From Octadecabacter antarcticus 307 (GTDB lineage: Bacteria > Pseudomonadota > Alphaproteobacteria > Rhodobacterales > Rhodobacteraceae), in contig NC_020911.1 of the NCBI RefSeq assembly GCF_000155675.2, forward strand, positions 1,602,501 to 1,666,500: 64,000 bases of DNA, in the 5' to 3' direction. How positions within the stretch are numbered: position 1 is the first letter of the stretch; every line of letters starts with the position of its first letter. Both the position numbers and the translations under genes were made by a program. This document shows positions 49,164 through 57,531 of the stretch, in pieces. The notes under the pieces are model-generated. The model was not told the origin of the DNA. It saw nothing but the letters and a program-made list of their open reading frames with translations, and made no database searches.

Positions 49164-51101
49164 CTAATCTTCCGCCGCAACTTGATCGCGCAGCAGCCGC
49201 CGCAGGATTTTACCGGACGCTGATTTCTGAATCTCATCCACAAATCTGATCTGGTGTAGCTGCTTATACGTCGCGAGGTTCGCTTGAAAATGGGCATGAA
49301 TAGTTGCCTCATCCGGCCCACCGTCGGCACCGATCACAAATGCAATCGGCAATTCGCCTGCCTCATCATTCGGTAGTCCGATAATGGCGGCGTCCGTTAC
49401 GCCGTCCATTGCGATCAGCGTGGCCTCCAGTTCCGCAGGGGCGACTTGGAAGCCTTTGTATTTAATTAACTCTTTCAGGCGATCGACGATGAACATGTAG
49501 CCATCGCTGTCAATGCGCGCGATATCACCGGTGCGCAGCCAACCGTCATCGGTGATCGTTTCGACAGTCGCGTTGGCGTTATTAAGGTAGCCCTGCATAA
49601 CTTGTGGGCCTTTGACCCAAAGTTCGCCTTCGCCGTCAACTCCCAACACCTCACCGCTGTCAGGATCGAAAATTTTGCTTCTCGTGTTTGGAATAGCAAC
49701 GCCAACTGCTCCGGAGCGTGGTGCGTTACTAGGCACAAGGTGGGACACGGGGCTGAGTTCGGTCATGCCGAACCCTTGCAATACGGTGCAGCCCAGCCGT
49801 GCTGCCAGAGTGTCCGTCAACTCCACGCCAGAAGGGGCCGCAGCGATAAACACCTGATCAAGTGCGCTAAGGTCATAATCGTCCACCAGCGGATGTTTGG
49901 CCAATGCGATGGCAACAGGTGGTACGACCCACATGCGCCGCGCGCTGTGATCCTGACTGATCTGCAAGAACGTCGCCAGATCGAAACGCGGCATTGTCAC
50001 CAACGCGCCGCCCCCAGCCAGATGCACGTTCATTAGAACGGTCATGCCGTAGATAGGAAAGAACGGTAGGAACGCCGCTGTGATCTCACCGCGTTGAAAA
50101 TCTGCGGCAACGATAGATTGATCCACATTGACCACCAGATTGCGGTGCGACAGCATCACGCCTTTGGGCAACCCCGTGGTGCCCGATGAATAAGGCAAAA
50201 CCAGTGTATGACCGTTAATATCGACGGGGACCTGCGCGGCCATCGGATCACCGAACAGACCCATCACATTGGCGACAAGCCCCAAAATCGGCAACATGAG
50301 CACCAGCGCGAGAATGCGCGGCACGAACAATATGGTCGCTGGATCAAGACCAAGACTGCGCATTGCGTCAATTTCTTCACGCATCTTCATCGACCCAATG
50401 GCGGCGGTGAACGCAGACGCTGTGCGACCCGCAACAATAATCGACGTGAGCAAAATACCTAACTCACGCAAAATATAAACCGCGATAAGATCAACAACGA
50501 ACACTTCTGCGCCAAATTGTTTCAGCTGCGTTGACCCCTGAAAGGCCAACACGACGCCAATCAAGAACGCCATCAACGCAACGATTGGCACGGCCTTTAG
50601 CCCGACTTCCTGGCAGTGGTGCACCAATGCGGTCAGGCGGAATTCCTTTGGATGGCGAATAGAGCGGGCGAGCCGCGACAAGAACAGCCCGAAGTAGCCG
50701 ATCAGTTTGAGGACGAATTTGACGGCGTTCGTCGTGGAACTGCCGATATCGGCCACCCATTCGATCAGGCCACCCGCGACGACCGGGGCAGGGGTTACGA
50801 CAGGCATCGCATCTGTCACGGTTATCAGCAGGCTTTCAGGGCCGATCCCCGCGCCGCTTATCTCAAGACGCTGACCTGCGGTTTCAAGGCGCGCGCGCAG
50901 CGACGCAAAGGCTCACGCCGCACTGGTGTCAAACCGTGTGACGCCGGACAAATCGGCATGCACTGTACGGTCCATCGGCAATGTTGCAAAATCAGCTACA
51001 AGTTGGGTGACATAGGGCAACGTTATCGCGCCGCGCAGGGTCATCGTGACGGCGGCGTTGGTTGATGTAATGTTTATATCTGGTTGAATTTCGTCGGTCA
51101 T
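49164..51101 (-). pseudogene. Chimera: STAS-MlaE-type permease N-terminal part fused to an acyl-CoA ligase C-terminal part
   Basis: One reading frame of 646 codons with one TGA (50911-50913 region). 51101-50914 encodes a STAS-like domain (TLRGAITLPYVTQLVADFAT, VHADLSGVTRFDTSAA). After the TGA the same frame continues into an MlaE/YrbE permease (LIGYFGLFLSRLARSIRHPK, ALMAFLIGVVLAFQGSTQLK, DLIAVYILRELGILLTSIIV) up to about nt 50250 (VMGLFGDP). There it changes without a stop into an AMP-binding ligase (LPYSSGTTGLPKGVMLSHRN, QGFGMTELSPVSH, GWLRTGDIARIDSDGYMFIV, KSASGKILRR). The permease lacks its C-terminal third and the ligase its first 160 or so residues. A deletion joining two genes explains it. 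Confidence 0.85.
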
Positions 51102-51214
51102 AATCGAGACAATATGCAGTTAATCAGGGCGCGAAAAGCGGCAATTGATTGGTTTAGGGTTCATATCGCGGCCTGTTGGTCGCGGTTTACTGATCTTTCG
51201 GGTGACGTGCGTCG

Positions 51215-52258
51215 TTAAATAATCTGATCCTCGTCAATCAGCGGATCGGACATCAATTGCCCGCTCATCTCATCCATCATGTCTTCAGCTTGGGTGAGCG
51301 ATCTCACCCGCGCAAGATGGAACAACGCGTCGCCTTCATTGATGATTGGCATCAACGCACGTCCGACGATTATCCCACCAAAAGGCGCTAGTATCTCAAT
51401 CTCCTCGCCGCCAAACGGGTCGGCGACAGCTGCCAAAAGATCTCCTTTGGCAACTACATCGCCCTCGGCACGAAAGATACGCAGCAGACCACCAGCCGGT
51501 GCACGCACCCAGCTTGAAGACTCGCAAAGCTGTGATAGCATCTTGGTTTTCGCAATGCCTTTGGACGAAATCATGCCGATGTGGTGCATCACCCGCAACA
51601 CGCCAGCGACGCCGGCGCGAATGGACATTTCATCGAACCGCAAGGCTTCGCCAGCCTCAAACAGCAGCACATCTTTGCCAAGGGCGTCGGCAGCGGCGCG
51701 CAGTGATCCGTCGCGCAGGTTTGATTGCAGAATGACTGGCGCACCGAAAACGCCAGCCAGTTTTGCCGTTCGCGCGTTGTCGGCTGATATCCGGATTTGG
51801 GGCAGGTTCGTGCGATGGATGGCGGCCGAATGCAGATCAATGCCAAGATCGCAGCGCGCCACAACTTCGGTCAGAAAGATATGCGCTAATCGACAGGCGA
51901 GCGATCCCGCCGTGCTTCCGGGGAAGGATCGGTTCAAATCACGCCGGTCCGGAAGATAGCGTGACCGATTGATGAACCCGAAGGTGTTCACAATTGGGAC
52001 CACAATCAACGTACCACGTAGCGTCCGCAGGTTGGGCGCGCGCATCAAGCGGCGCACAATTTCAACGCCAATAATTTCGTCGCCGTGAACGCCCGCGCTG
52101 ACAAATATAATTGGCCCGTCATTCTTGCCATGCATGACATGGGCCGACATGGTAACCGGGGTGTGGTCCGACAGAACGCTGACCGGAAGATGGACAGTTT
52201 GGCTGGTCCCAGCTTGGATCGTGACGTCACCAATTGTGAATGGCTGGCGGGTTGTCAT
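51215..52258 (-). CDS. Succinylglutamate desuccinylase/aspartoacylase family protein
   Basis: 347 residues, zinc carboxypeptidase-like. Zinc ligands in VSAGVHGDEIIGVEIVRRLM (HGDE) and a His in LGIDLHSAAIHR; substrate Asn/Arg in RDLNRSFPGS. C-terminal beta domain (RVRSLTQAEDMMDE). Its start overlaps the stop of the upstream PF05618 protease gene by four bases. In other bacteria these two and RimK form a cluster that edits or removes added glutamates; here rimK is broken. Confidence 0.88.
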   Translation of the reverse strand: MTTRQPFTIGDVTIQAGTSQTVHLPVSVLSDHTPVTMSAHVMHGKNDGPIIFVSAGVHGDEIIGVEIVRRLMRAPNLRTLRGTLIVVPIVNTFGFINRSRYLPDRRDLNRSFPGSTAGSLACRLAHIFLTEVVARCDLGIDLHSAAIHRTNLPQIRISADNARTAKLAGVFGAPVILQSNLRDGSLRAAADALGKDVLLFEAGEALRFDEMSIRAGVAGVLRVMHHIGMISSKGIAKTKMLSQLCESSSWVRAPAGGLLRIFRAEGDVVAKGDLLAAVADPFGGEEIEILAPFGGIIVGRALMPIINEGDALFHLARVRSLTQAEDMMDEMSGQLMSDPLIDEDQII

Positions 52259-52761
52259 TGCGGGGCGTCCTCTATCAACTTGGTTTTTGGGCGACGTTGT
52301 TTGTTGGAAAACGACGCCAAATGCGCTTTGCGCGTGTGGACGGCGATGTTTTGCCCCTTAAGCGCTGTGCGCCCGACGATCATCGCGAATGTCATACTTG
52401 CGCGGTCTGTCAATGACACGGTGATGGGCCAGCTGCGACCACCAAGCTGGAAGGTCGTGCGGATTACAACGCGTTCTTCCGGCACACCGCCGGTGTTTTT
52501 AATGTGGCGAATGTCATAGATTGGTGCCTCAATATCTACGCCGTCTTCGGTTTCTGTGATCTTCACGTGGAATCGCACCCACGGTGTGTCATCACGACTA
52601 AACTGTTCAATCTGCGTTGCATGCAGCGCGGATGTCCGCGCGCCAGTGTCGATTTTTGTGCGGATATTCATCAGGCCAATATTAGGCAAATCGATATGTT
52701 CGATCCATCCGATCACCACCAATTCTGGCTTTGGCGCCTTCGGTTTGAGTTTTTTAATCAT
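52255..52761 (-). CDS. PF05618 'ATP-dependent zinc protease' (RimB-like) protein
   Basis: 168 residues from ATG 52761 (MIKKLKPKAPKPELVVIGWI). Retropepsin-like motif NIRTKIDTGARTSALHA with the catalytic Asp, then FQLGGRSWPITVSLTDRASM and VGRTALKGQNIAVH. In Pseudomonas the homologous RimB works with the glutamate ligase RimK on ribosomal protein S6. The longer open frame to 52830 has no better start. Middle gene of the former rimK-rimB-aspartoacylase operon. Confidence 0.82.
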   Translation of the reverse strand: MIKKLKPKAPKPELVVIGWIEHIDLPNIGLMNIRTKIDTGARTSALHATQIEQFSRDDTPWVRFHVKITETEDGVDIEAPIYDIRHIKNTGGVPEERVVIRTTFQLGGRSWPITVSLTDRASMTFAMIVGRTALKGQNIAVHTRKAHLASFSNKQRRPKTKLIEDAPQ

Positions 52762-52876
52762 CTTGGACGTTGCTACTTTATTCAATCGGCACACCACCGT
52801 TTTACATGGTTTAACGGCGTGAACCATCATAGATTCACCCCGATTGTTTTTTCAATACGTAGTGCAGATCGCTAAA

Positions 52877-53711
52877 TTAAACTTTGCTTTTGGTCTTTGT
52901 CGCACCGAGTGTAACGGTATTTTCAAGGTGCTCGATCATCAGTCCAGCAACATCTAGACCTGTTGCCTTTTCGATGTCTTCCAGACCGAAGGATGGGCTC
53001 AACTCATGACGACGCCACTGTGGTTGGCGCGCAACATATCAACACCGCAAACCGCAAGCCCCATCGACTTGACCTTATCGACTTGGCCGCACGTATCGCA
53101 GTTGATCGTTCTTCTGGTGATATCGTGATCAATTGCGCAGAACCACCACGATGCGGGTTTGAGCGGAATTCACCTTCCCCGCCTGTGCGTTTCATAACCG
53201 CGACGATCTTGCCACCAACGACAATCGCGCGGATGTCGGTCCCAGCGAATTCCTTAATGAATTCTTGCGCCAGAATGTTTACGGTTGTGCCGCGGAACGC
53301 CTCAATTACCGACTTTGCGGATCGTTCAATGTCGGCAAGGACCGCACCGGTACTTTTTGTGTGCCCTCAAGCAGTTTAATGATCACTGGCGCGCCTCCCG
53401 CAAGTTTCGCAACCTCGCCTGGCTTGACTGGCATTGTGTGCGAACTCAGTGACCGGCAGGCCGAGACCATTACGCGCCAGCAGCTGCATGGACCGAAGTT
53501 TGTCGCGTGAACGGCCGATGCGCAGAATGACGGCATCGTAGCCTTTCAAAGACTCGCCGTTGAAATAGATTTTAGGACGGCGCTATGCGATGTTCATGTA
53601 GCAACTCTGCGTCTTGATCACGTCAATCGTGTGACCGCCTGCTTCGGCAGTTTCAATCAGCCGCTGGTGCAAATAAAGTTTCGCATTCTTGCACATAAGT
53701 GCGATTTTCAC
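52877..53711 (-). pseudogene. rimK: rimK (ribosomal S6 glutamate ligase) remnant
   Basis: GTG 53711 start, KIALMCKNAKLYLHQRLIET to YMNIA, then TAG in frame. It resumes as [22 protein letters not shown] joined directly to [20 protein letters not shown]; about 28 residues are missing at that junction. Frameshifts follow before [56 protein letters not shown], and a last shift before SPSFGLEDIEKATGLDVAGL. The ATP-grasp fold is destroyed. Both downstream genes remain open. Confidence 0.82.
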
Positions 53712-54571
53712 CGGTCTTTCTTTTCACAGTCTATGAGTATTCAGTTGTGAATTTTTATGGTTTTGGCGTCCAGACTGGCTAGGTCACGACGCCTCAGTTT
53801 TGGATCATGCCAAGGTGGGTAAACTGACGCAGCACTGTCCAATAGGCCGCGTCTGGATCGTCGTCGCGTTCTTGATCTGCCCCTAGGTTGATCGTGGTAT
53901 CATCAAAAATTATAGATGGGATACAGCTTGCGACGTTAACCTGCTGTTCAGCAGGTATCCGGTCCAATGCATTGAGATATAGATAGCCCTAGATCCACGG
54001 CAATGTCAGCAGTTAGATCAAACGTCGCTACAAAGCGTCAATGATTATTGACGGGGCGGCAAACATTGCGCTTGGCTGGGTCTGTCGCCGCCAAAGTGAA
54101 CACCGTAGGCTACGTTGCTTTGCGGTCGACTTTAGTGTGCACTTCGCTTTGGCGTTGTAGGCCAAATCCACAGCCTTGGAGTGCATTTCTTTTTGAAAAG
54201 GTTTTTCAGGTGTCTTTGGTCGGTTCATTCCGTCTCCACAAAATTGCATTGGGAGTTTCGCTTCGCGGGGTGCTCGAGCAGCAAACCAAGACCGATAGCA
54301 CCCGTGGTGGGGAAGGCAGGATTGCGGCGCACTAATCGCTGCTTGGTCTGCAACTTGATTCAGTTGATCTTAAGCAGTGTTGGCGATCTCATTGCCGCGT
54401 TTGGCGGTACGGGCGGCGGCTTTCGGACATTTGGGCATTGGCCCTTGCGCGTCACGGGTGTCTGGCACTGGTTGAGGCGCAGTTGCAGGAGCCGTAATAA
54501 CGGAACGAACAGACCTTGCGGCGCGTCGCGCGGCGGGGTTTGATAGGACATTCCAATCGAAAGCCGCCCCC
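53712..54571. other. Degraded stretch between rimK remnant and LysR gene
   Basis: 860 bases with no intact gene. On the minus strand 53794-53985 reads YLNALDRIPAEQQVNVASCI then PSIIFDDTTINLGADQERDD and YWTVLRQFTHLGMIQN with a stop, a clear coding remnant I cannot name, with a shift upstream (TADIAVDLG). 54028-54249 has a short open frame (MNRPKTPEKPFQKEMHSKAV) of unknown kind. I see no RNA gene. Confidence 0.45.
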
Positions 54572-55462
54572 ATGATCGACAAACTTGAAATGTTCATTGC
54601 TCTCGCGCGCGAGGAACACTTTGGCCGCGCCGCACTCGCACAGGGGGTCGCGCAACCGACGCTGTCTGCAGCGATCAAACAGCTTGAAGACCAGCTTGGC
54701 GTGATGCTGGTCTGGCGCGGGTCGCGCTACCGCGGCCTCACGCCCGAGGGGCAACGCGCCTTGGTCTGGGCGCGCCAGATCGTTGGTGATGCGCGCACTT
54801 TAAGGCAAGAAATGCGCGTTGCACGGATGGGTCTGTCAGGTGATTTGCGGCTGGCCGTCATCCCGACCGCGTTGACCGTCGTGGCCGAACTGACGGCAGA
54901 GTTTGGCGATGCACATCCGAATGTGCGATTTTCTGTGCAATCCAAGACGTCTGCGCAAATCCTGTCTATGCTCGACAACCTCGAAATTGATGCGGGGCTG
55001 ACATATCTGGACAATGAACCACTTGGCCGCGTGACGACTGTGCCGTTGTATGCCGAACGTTATGTATTGGTCGCCAAGGCAGGTCATCCGCTGTTGGCGG
55101 GACCGGTTAAATGGGGCGATTTGGGCGGGGTGCCGCTGTGTCTGCTGACGCCGGATATGCAGAACCGCCGCATCATCACGCAGCATTTGTTGCAAGCCGG
55201 GGTCGAGGTCACGCCGCAAATCGAAGCATCGTCAATCGTTGTCCTCGTGAGCCACGTTGTGCGCAGCAATCTGGCAACGATTCTCCCGATCCGCGCAGCT
55301 GAGATTTTTCTGAAGGGTGACGATCTGGGTGCAGTACCGCTGATTGATCCCGACGCCAGCCATGTCGTCGGCCTCGTGGCACCGCACCGCGAACCCTTTA
55401 CCCCTGTTCTCGCGGCTCTTTTGGGCCATGCGAGGTCGCTTTCGGAACTTGACCACAGTTGA
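54572..55462 (+). CDS. LysR-family regulator, probably of the formate dehydrogenase operon
   Basis: 296 residues. N-terminal winged helix MIDKLEMFIALAREEHFGRA then AALAQGVAQPTLSAAIKQLE DQLG, followed by a substrate-binding domain (LRLAVIPTALTVVAELTAEF, GLTYLDNEPLGRVTTVPLYA). It ends 87 bp before fdsG on the same strand. LysR genes in this position (FdsR) respond to formate in related bacteria; here the link is inferred from position. Confidence 0.9.
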   Translation: MIDKLEMFIALAREEHFGRAALAQGVAQPTLSAAIKQLEDQLGVMLVWRGSRYRGLTPEGQRALVWARQIVGDARTLRQEMRVARMGLSGDLRLAVIPTALTVVAELTAEFGDAHPNVRFSVQSKTSAQILSMLDNLEIDAGLTYLDNEPLGRVTTVPLYAERYVLVAKAGHPLLAGPVKWGDLGGVPLCLLTPDMQNRRIITQHLLQAGVEVTPQIEASSIVVLVSHVVRSNLATILPIRAAEIFLKGDDLGAVPLIDPDASHVVGLVAPHREPFTPVLAALLGHARSLSELDHS

Positions 55463-55549
55463 TAGGTTTTGCCTATCAATAAACGGAATAACGATATTGA
55501 TTACCCGCGCGAAAAGCATGACAAGGGCGTTACCAAGGGGAGACGCCAC

Positions 55550-56017
55550 ATGGCCGACGCAGCGACCACCGAAATTATGCAAGACATTCTTGCCCGCCAC
55601 AGCGTGCAAGAAGGCCCGCTTTTGCCAATTTTGCATAGCGTTCAGGCAGAATTCGGGTTCATCCCAAGCGACGTGGTGCAGATCATTGCAGACCACCAAA
55701 ATATCACCCGGGCCGAAGTGCACGGTGTGATTTCGTTTTATCATGATTTCCGTGATGCCCCGGCGGGCAAACATACCATCAAGATTTGTCGCGCTGAGGC
55801 GTGTCAGGCGGTTGGGTCCAATGCGTTGTCCAAGCGTGTCTTGGAAAAGCTCGGCGTCGACTGGGGTGGCACCACAGCGAACGGGGCTGTCACAATCGAA
55901 GCGGTCTACTGTCTTGGTCTATGCGCCTGTGGGCCTGCGGCGATGGTTGACAATAAGGTCGTCGGACGGGTCGATGCTGCCAAGCTGGACAAGCTTTTAG
56001 CTGAGGCAGGCGCATGA
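55550..56017 (+). CDS. fdsG: NAD-dependent formate dehydrogenase gamma subunit
   Basis: 155 residues from ATG 55550, with an AAGGGGAGA site; the longer frame from 55469 is rejected. NuoE-like thioredoxin fold carrying a [2Fe-2S] cluster, with ligands in KICRAEACQAVGS and VYCLGLCACGPA. EFGFIPSDVVQIIADHQNIT is the helical N-terminal part. It passes electrons between the NADH-side flavin and the other clusters. It overlaps fdsB by four bases. Confidence 0.94.
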   Translation: MADAATTEIMQDILARHSVQEGPLLPILHSVQAEFGFIPSDVVQIIADHQNITRAEVHGVISFYHDFRDAPAGKHTIKICRAEACQAVGSNALSKRVLEKLGVDWGGTTANGAVTIEAVYCLGLCACGPAAMVDNKVVGRVDAAKLDKLLAEAGA

Positions 56018-57531
56018 AGATTTACGTTCCTCTTGATAGTGCCGCCAAGGCGCTGGGTGCAGACGACGTGGCGGCCACGATCCGCAGCCAAGCTGCGATC
56101 CGTGGCCTTGATGTCAACCTCATCCGCACCGGCAGCCGCGGCATGATCTGGCGTGAGCCATTGGTTGAAATTGAAACTGATCAGGGACGCGTTGGCTACG
56201 TCGCCGTGGACATCGCCGATGTGCCTGCGTTGCTGGACGGTACGCTCGAAAGCATTGGGCTGGTCGACGAATTGGACTGGATGAAGGGCCAAACGCGTCT
56301 GACGTTCCAACGCTGTGGTGTCATTGACCCTTTGTCGTTGCCCGATTACGAAGCGCACGGGGGGCTTGTTGGTTTGCGCCGCGCAATTGCGATGACGCCA
56401 GCGGATATTGTCGGTGAAGTCACGACATCCGGTCTGCGCGGACGCGGCGGAGCCGGGTTCCCGACGGGCATCAAGTGGAACACGGTTCTGGGGGCGAAAG
56501 CCGATCAGAAATACATCGTGTGCAACGCTGATGAAGGTGACAGCGGCACGTTTGCCGATCGCATGATCATGGAAGGCGACCCATTCACCTTGATTGAGGG
56601 TATGATTATTGCGGGCCTCGCGGTTGAGGCGACGAAGGGCTACGTCTACCTGCGCTCCGAATATCCTGACGCCATTGATATCATGGACAAAGCAGTGGTT
56701 CTGGCGCGGCATGCGGGCCTCTTGGGTGCTGACGTCCTCGGCTCTGGACGTAGCTTTGACATGGAAATTCGCGTTGGCGCGGGGGCCTATGTTTGCGGTG
56801 AAGAAACCTCACTGTTGAATTCCCTCGAAGGCAAGCGCGGTGTGGTTCGTGCCAAGCCACCGCTGCCCGCGCTTGAAGGGTTTCTTGGTAAACCAACGGT
56901 CGTGAACAACGTCATTTCGCTGGCGACAGTGCCAGTGGTGATGGAAAAAGGTGCGCAACATTACGCGGACTTCGGCCTTGGCCGATCCAAGGGCACGATC
57001 CCGATCCAGATCGCGGGCAACGTTAAGTTTGGTGGCTTGTATGAGACAGCGTTTGGCATGCCGCTGGGCGATTTGGTCGACAAAGTCGCGGGTGGGTCGT
57101 TGTCTGGCCGCCCTGTGAAAGCCGTGCAAGTCGGCGGGCCACTTGGCGCGTATATGCCACGTTCAAAGTTTGAAACACCGTTCGGCTATGAAGAATTCGA
57201 TGGGCAGGGCGGGCTGATCGGCCACGCCGGAATGGTTGTTTTTGATGACAGTATCGACATGCTGGGAATGGCGCGTTTCGCAATGGAATTCTGCGCCGTC
57301 GAAAGCTGTGGTAAGTGTACGCCGTGCCGCATTGGTGCAGTGCGCGGCGTCGAAACAATTGACCGCATTGGCAAGGGCGACACGGCGGCGATCGAGCTGT
57401 TGGAAGACCTATGTGAGACCATGAAAGACGGCTCACTTTGCGCGCTTGGGGGCTTCACGCCATTTCCCGTCCTCAGTGCATTGCACAATTTCCCAGACGA
57501 CTTTGCGGCCAAAAAGGAAGCAGCCGAATGA
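56014..57531 (+). CDS. fdsB: NAD-dependent formate dehydrogenase beta subunit
   Basis: 505 residues, NuoF-like. Residues 1-110 form a thioredoxin/NuoE-like extension. FMN site TTSGLRGRGGAGFPTGIKW, NADH site GAGAYVCGEETSLLNSLEGK, and [4Fe-4S] ligands ESCGKCTPCRIG plus the late Cys in SLCALGGFTPFPV. It hands electrons from formate to NAD+ in the cytoplasm. Its stop overlaps the fdsA start. Confidence 0.95.
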   Translation: MKIYVPLDSAAKALGADDVAATIRSQAAIRGLDVNLIRTGSRGMIWREPLVEIETDQGRVGYVAVDIADVPALLDGTLESIGLVDELDWMKGQTRLTFQRCGVIDPLSLPDYEAHGGLVGLRRAIAMTPADIVGEVTTSGLRGRGGAGFPTGIKWNTVLGAKADQKYIVCNADEGDSGTFADRMIMEGDPFTLIEGMIIAGLAVEATKGYVYLRSEYPDAIDIMDKAVVLARHAGLLGADVLGSGRSFDMEIRVGAGAYVCGEETSLLNSLEGKRGVVRAKPPLPALEGFLGKPTVVNNVISLATVPVVMEKGAQHYADFGLGRSKGTIPIQIAGNVKFGGLYETAFGMPLGDLVDKVAGGSLSGRPVKAVQVGGPLGAYMPRSKFETPFGYEEFDGQGGLIGHAGMVVFDDSIDMLGMARFAMEFCAVESCGKCTPCRIGAVRGVETIDRIGKGDTAAIELLEDLCETMKDGSLCALGGFTPFPVLSALHNFPDDFAAKKEAAE

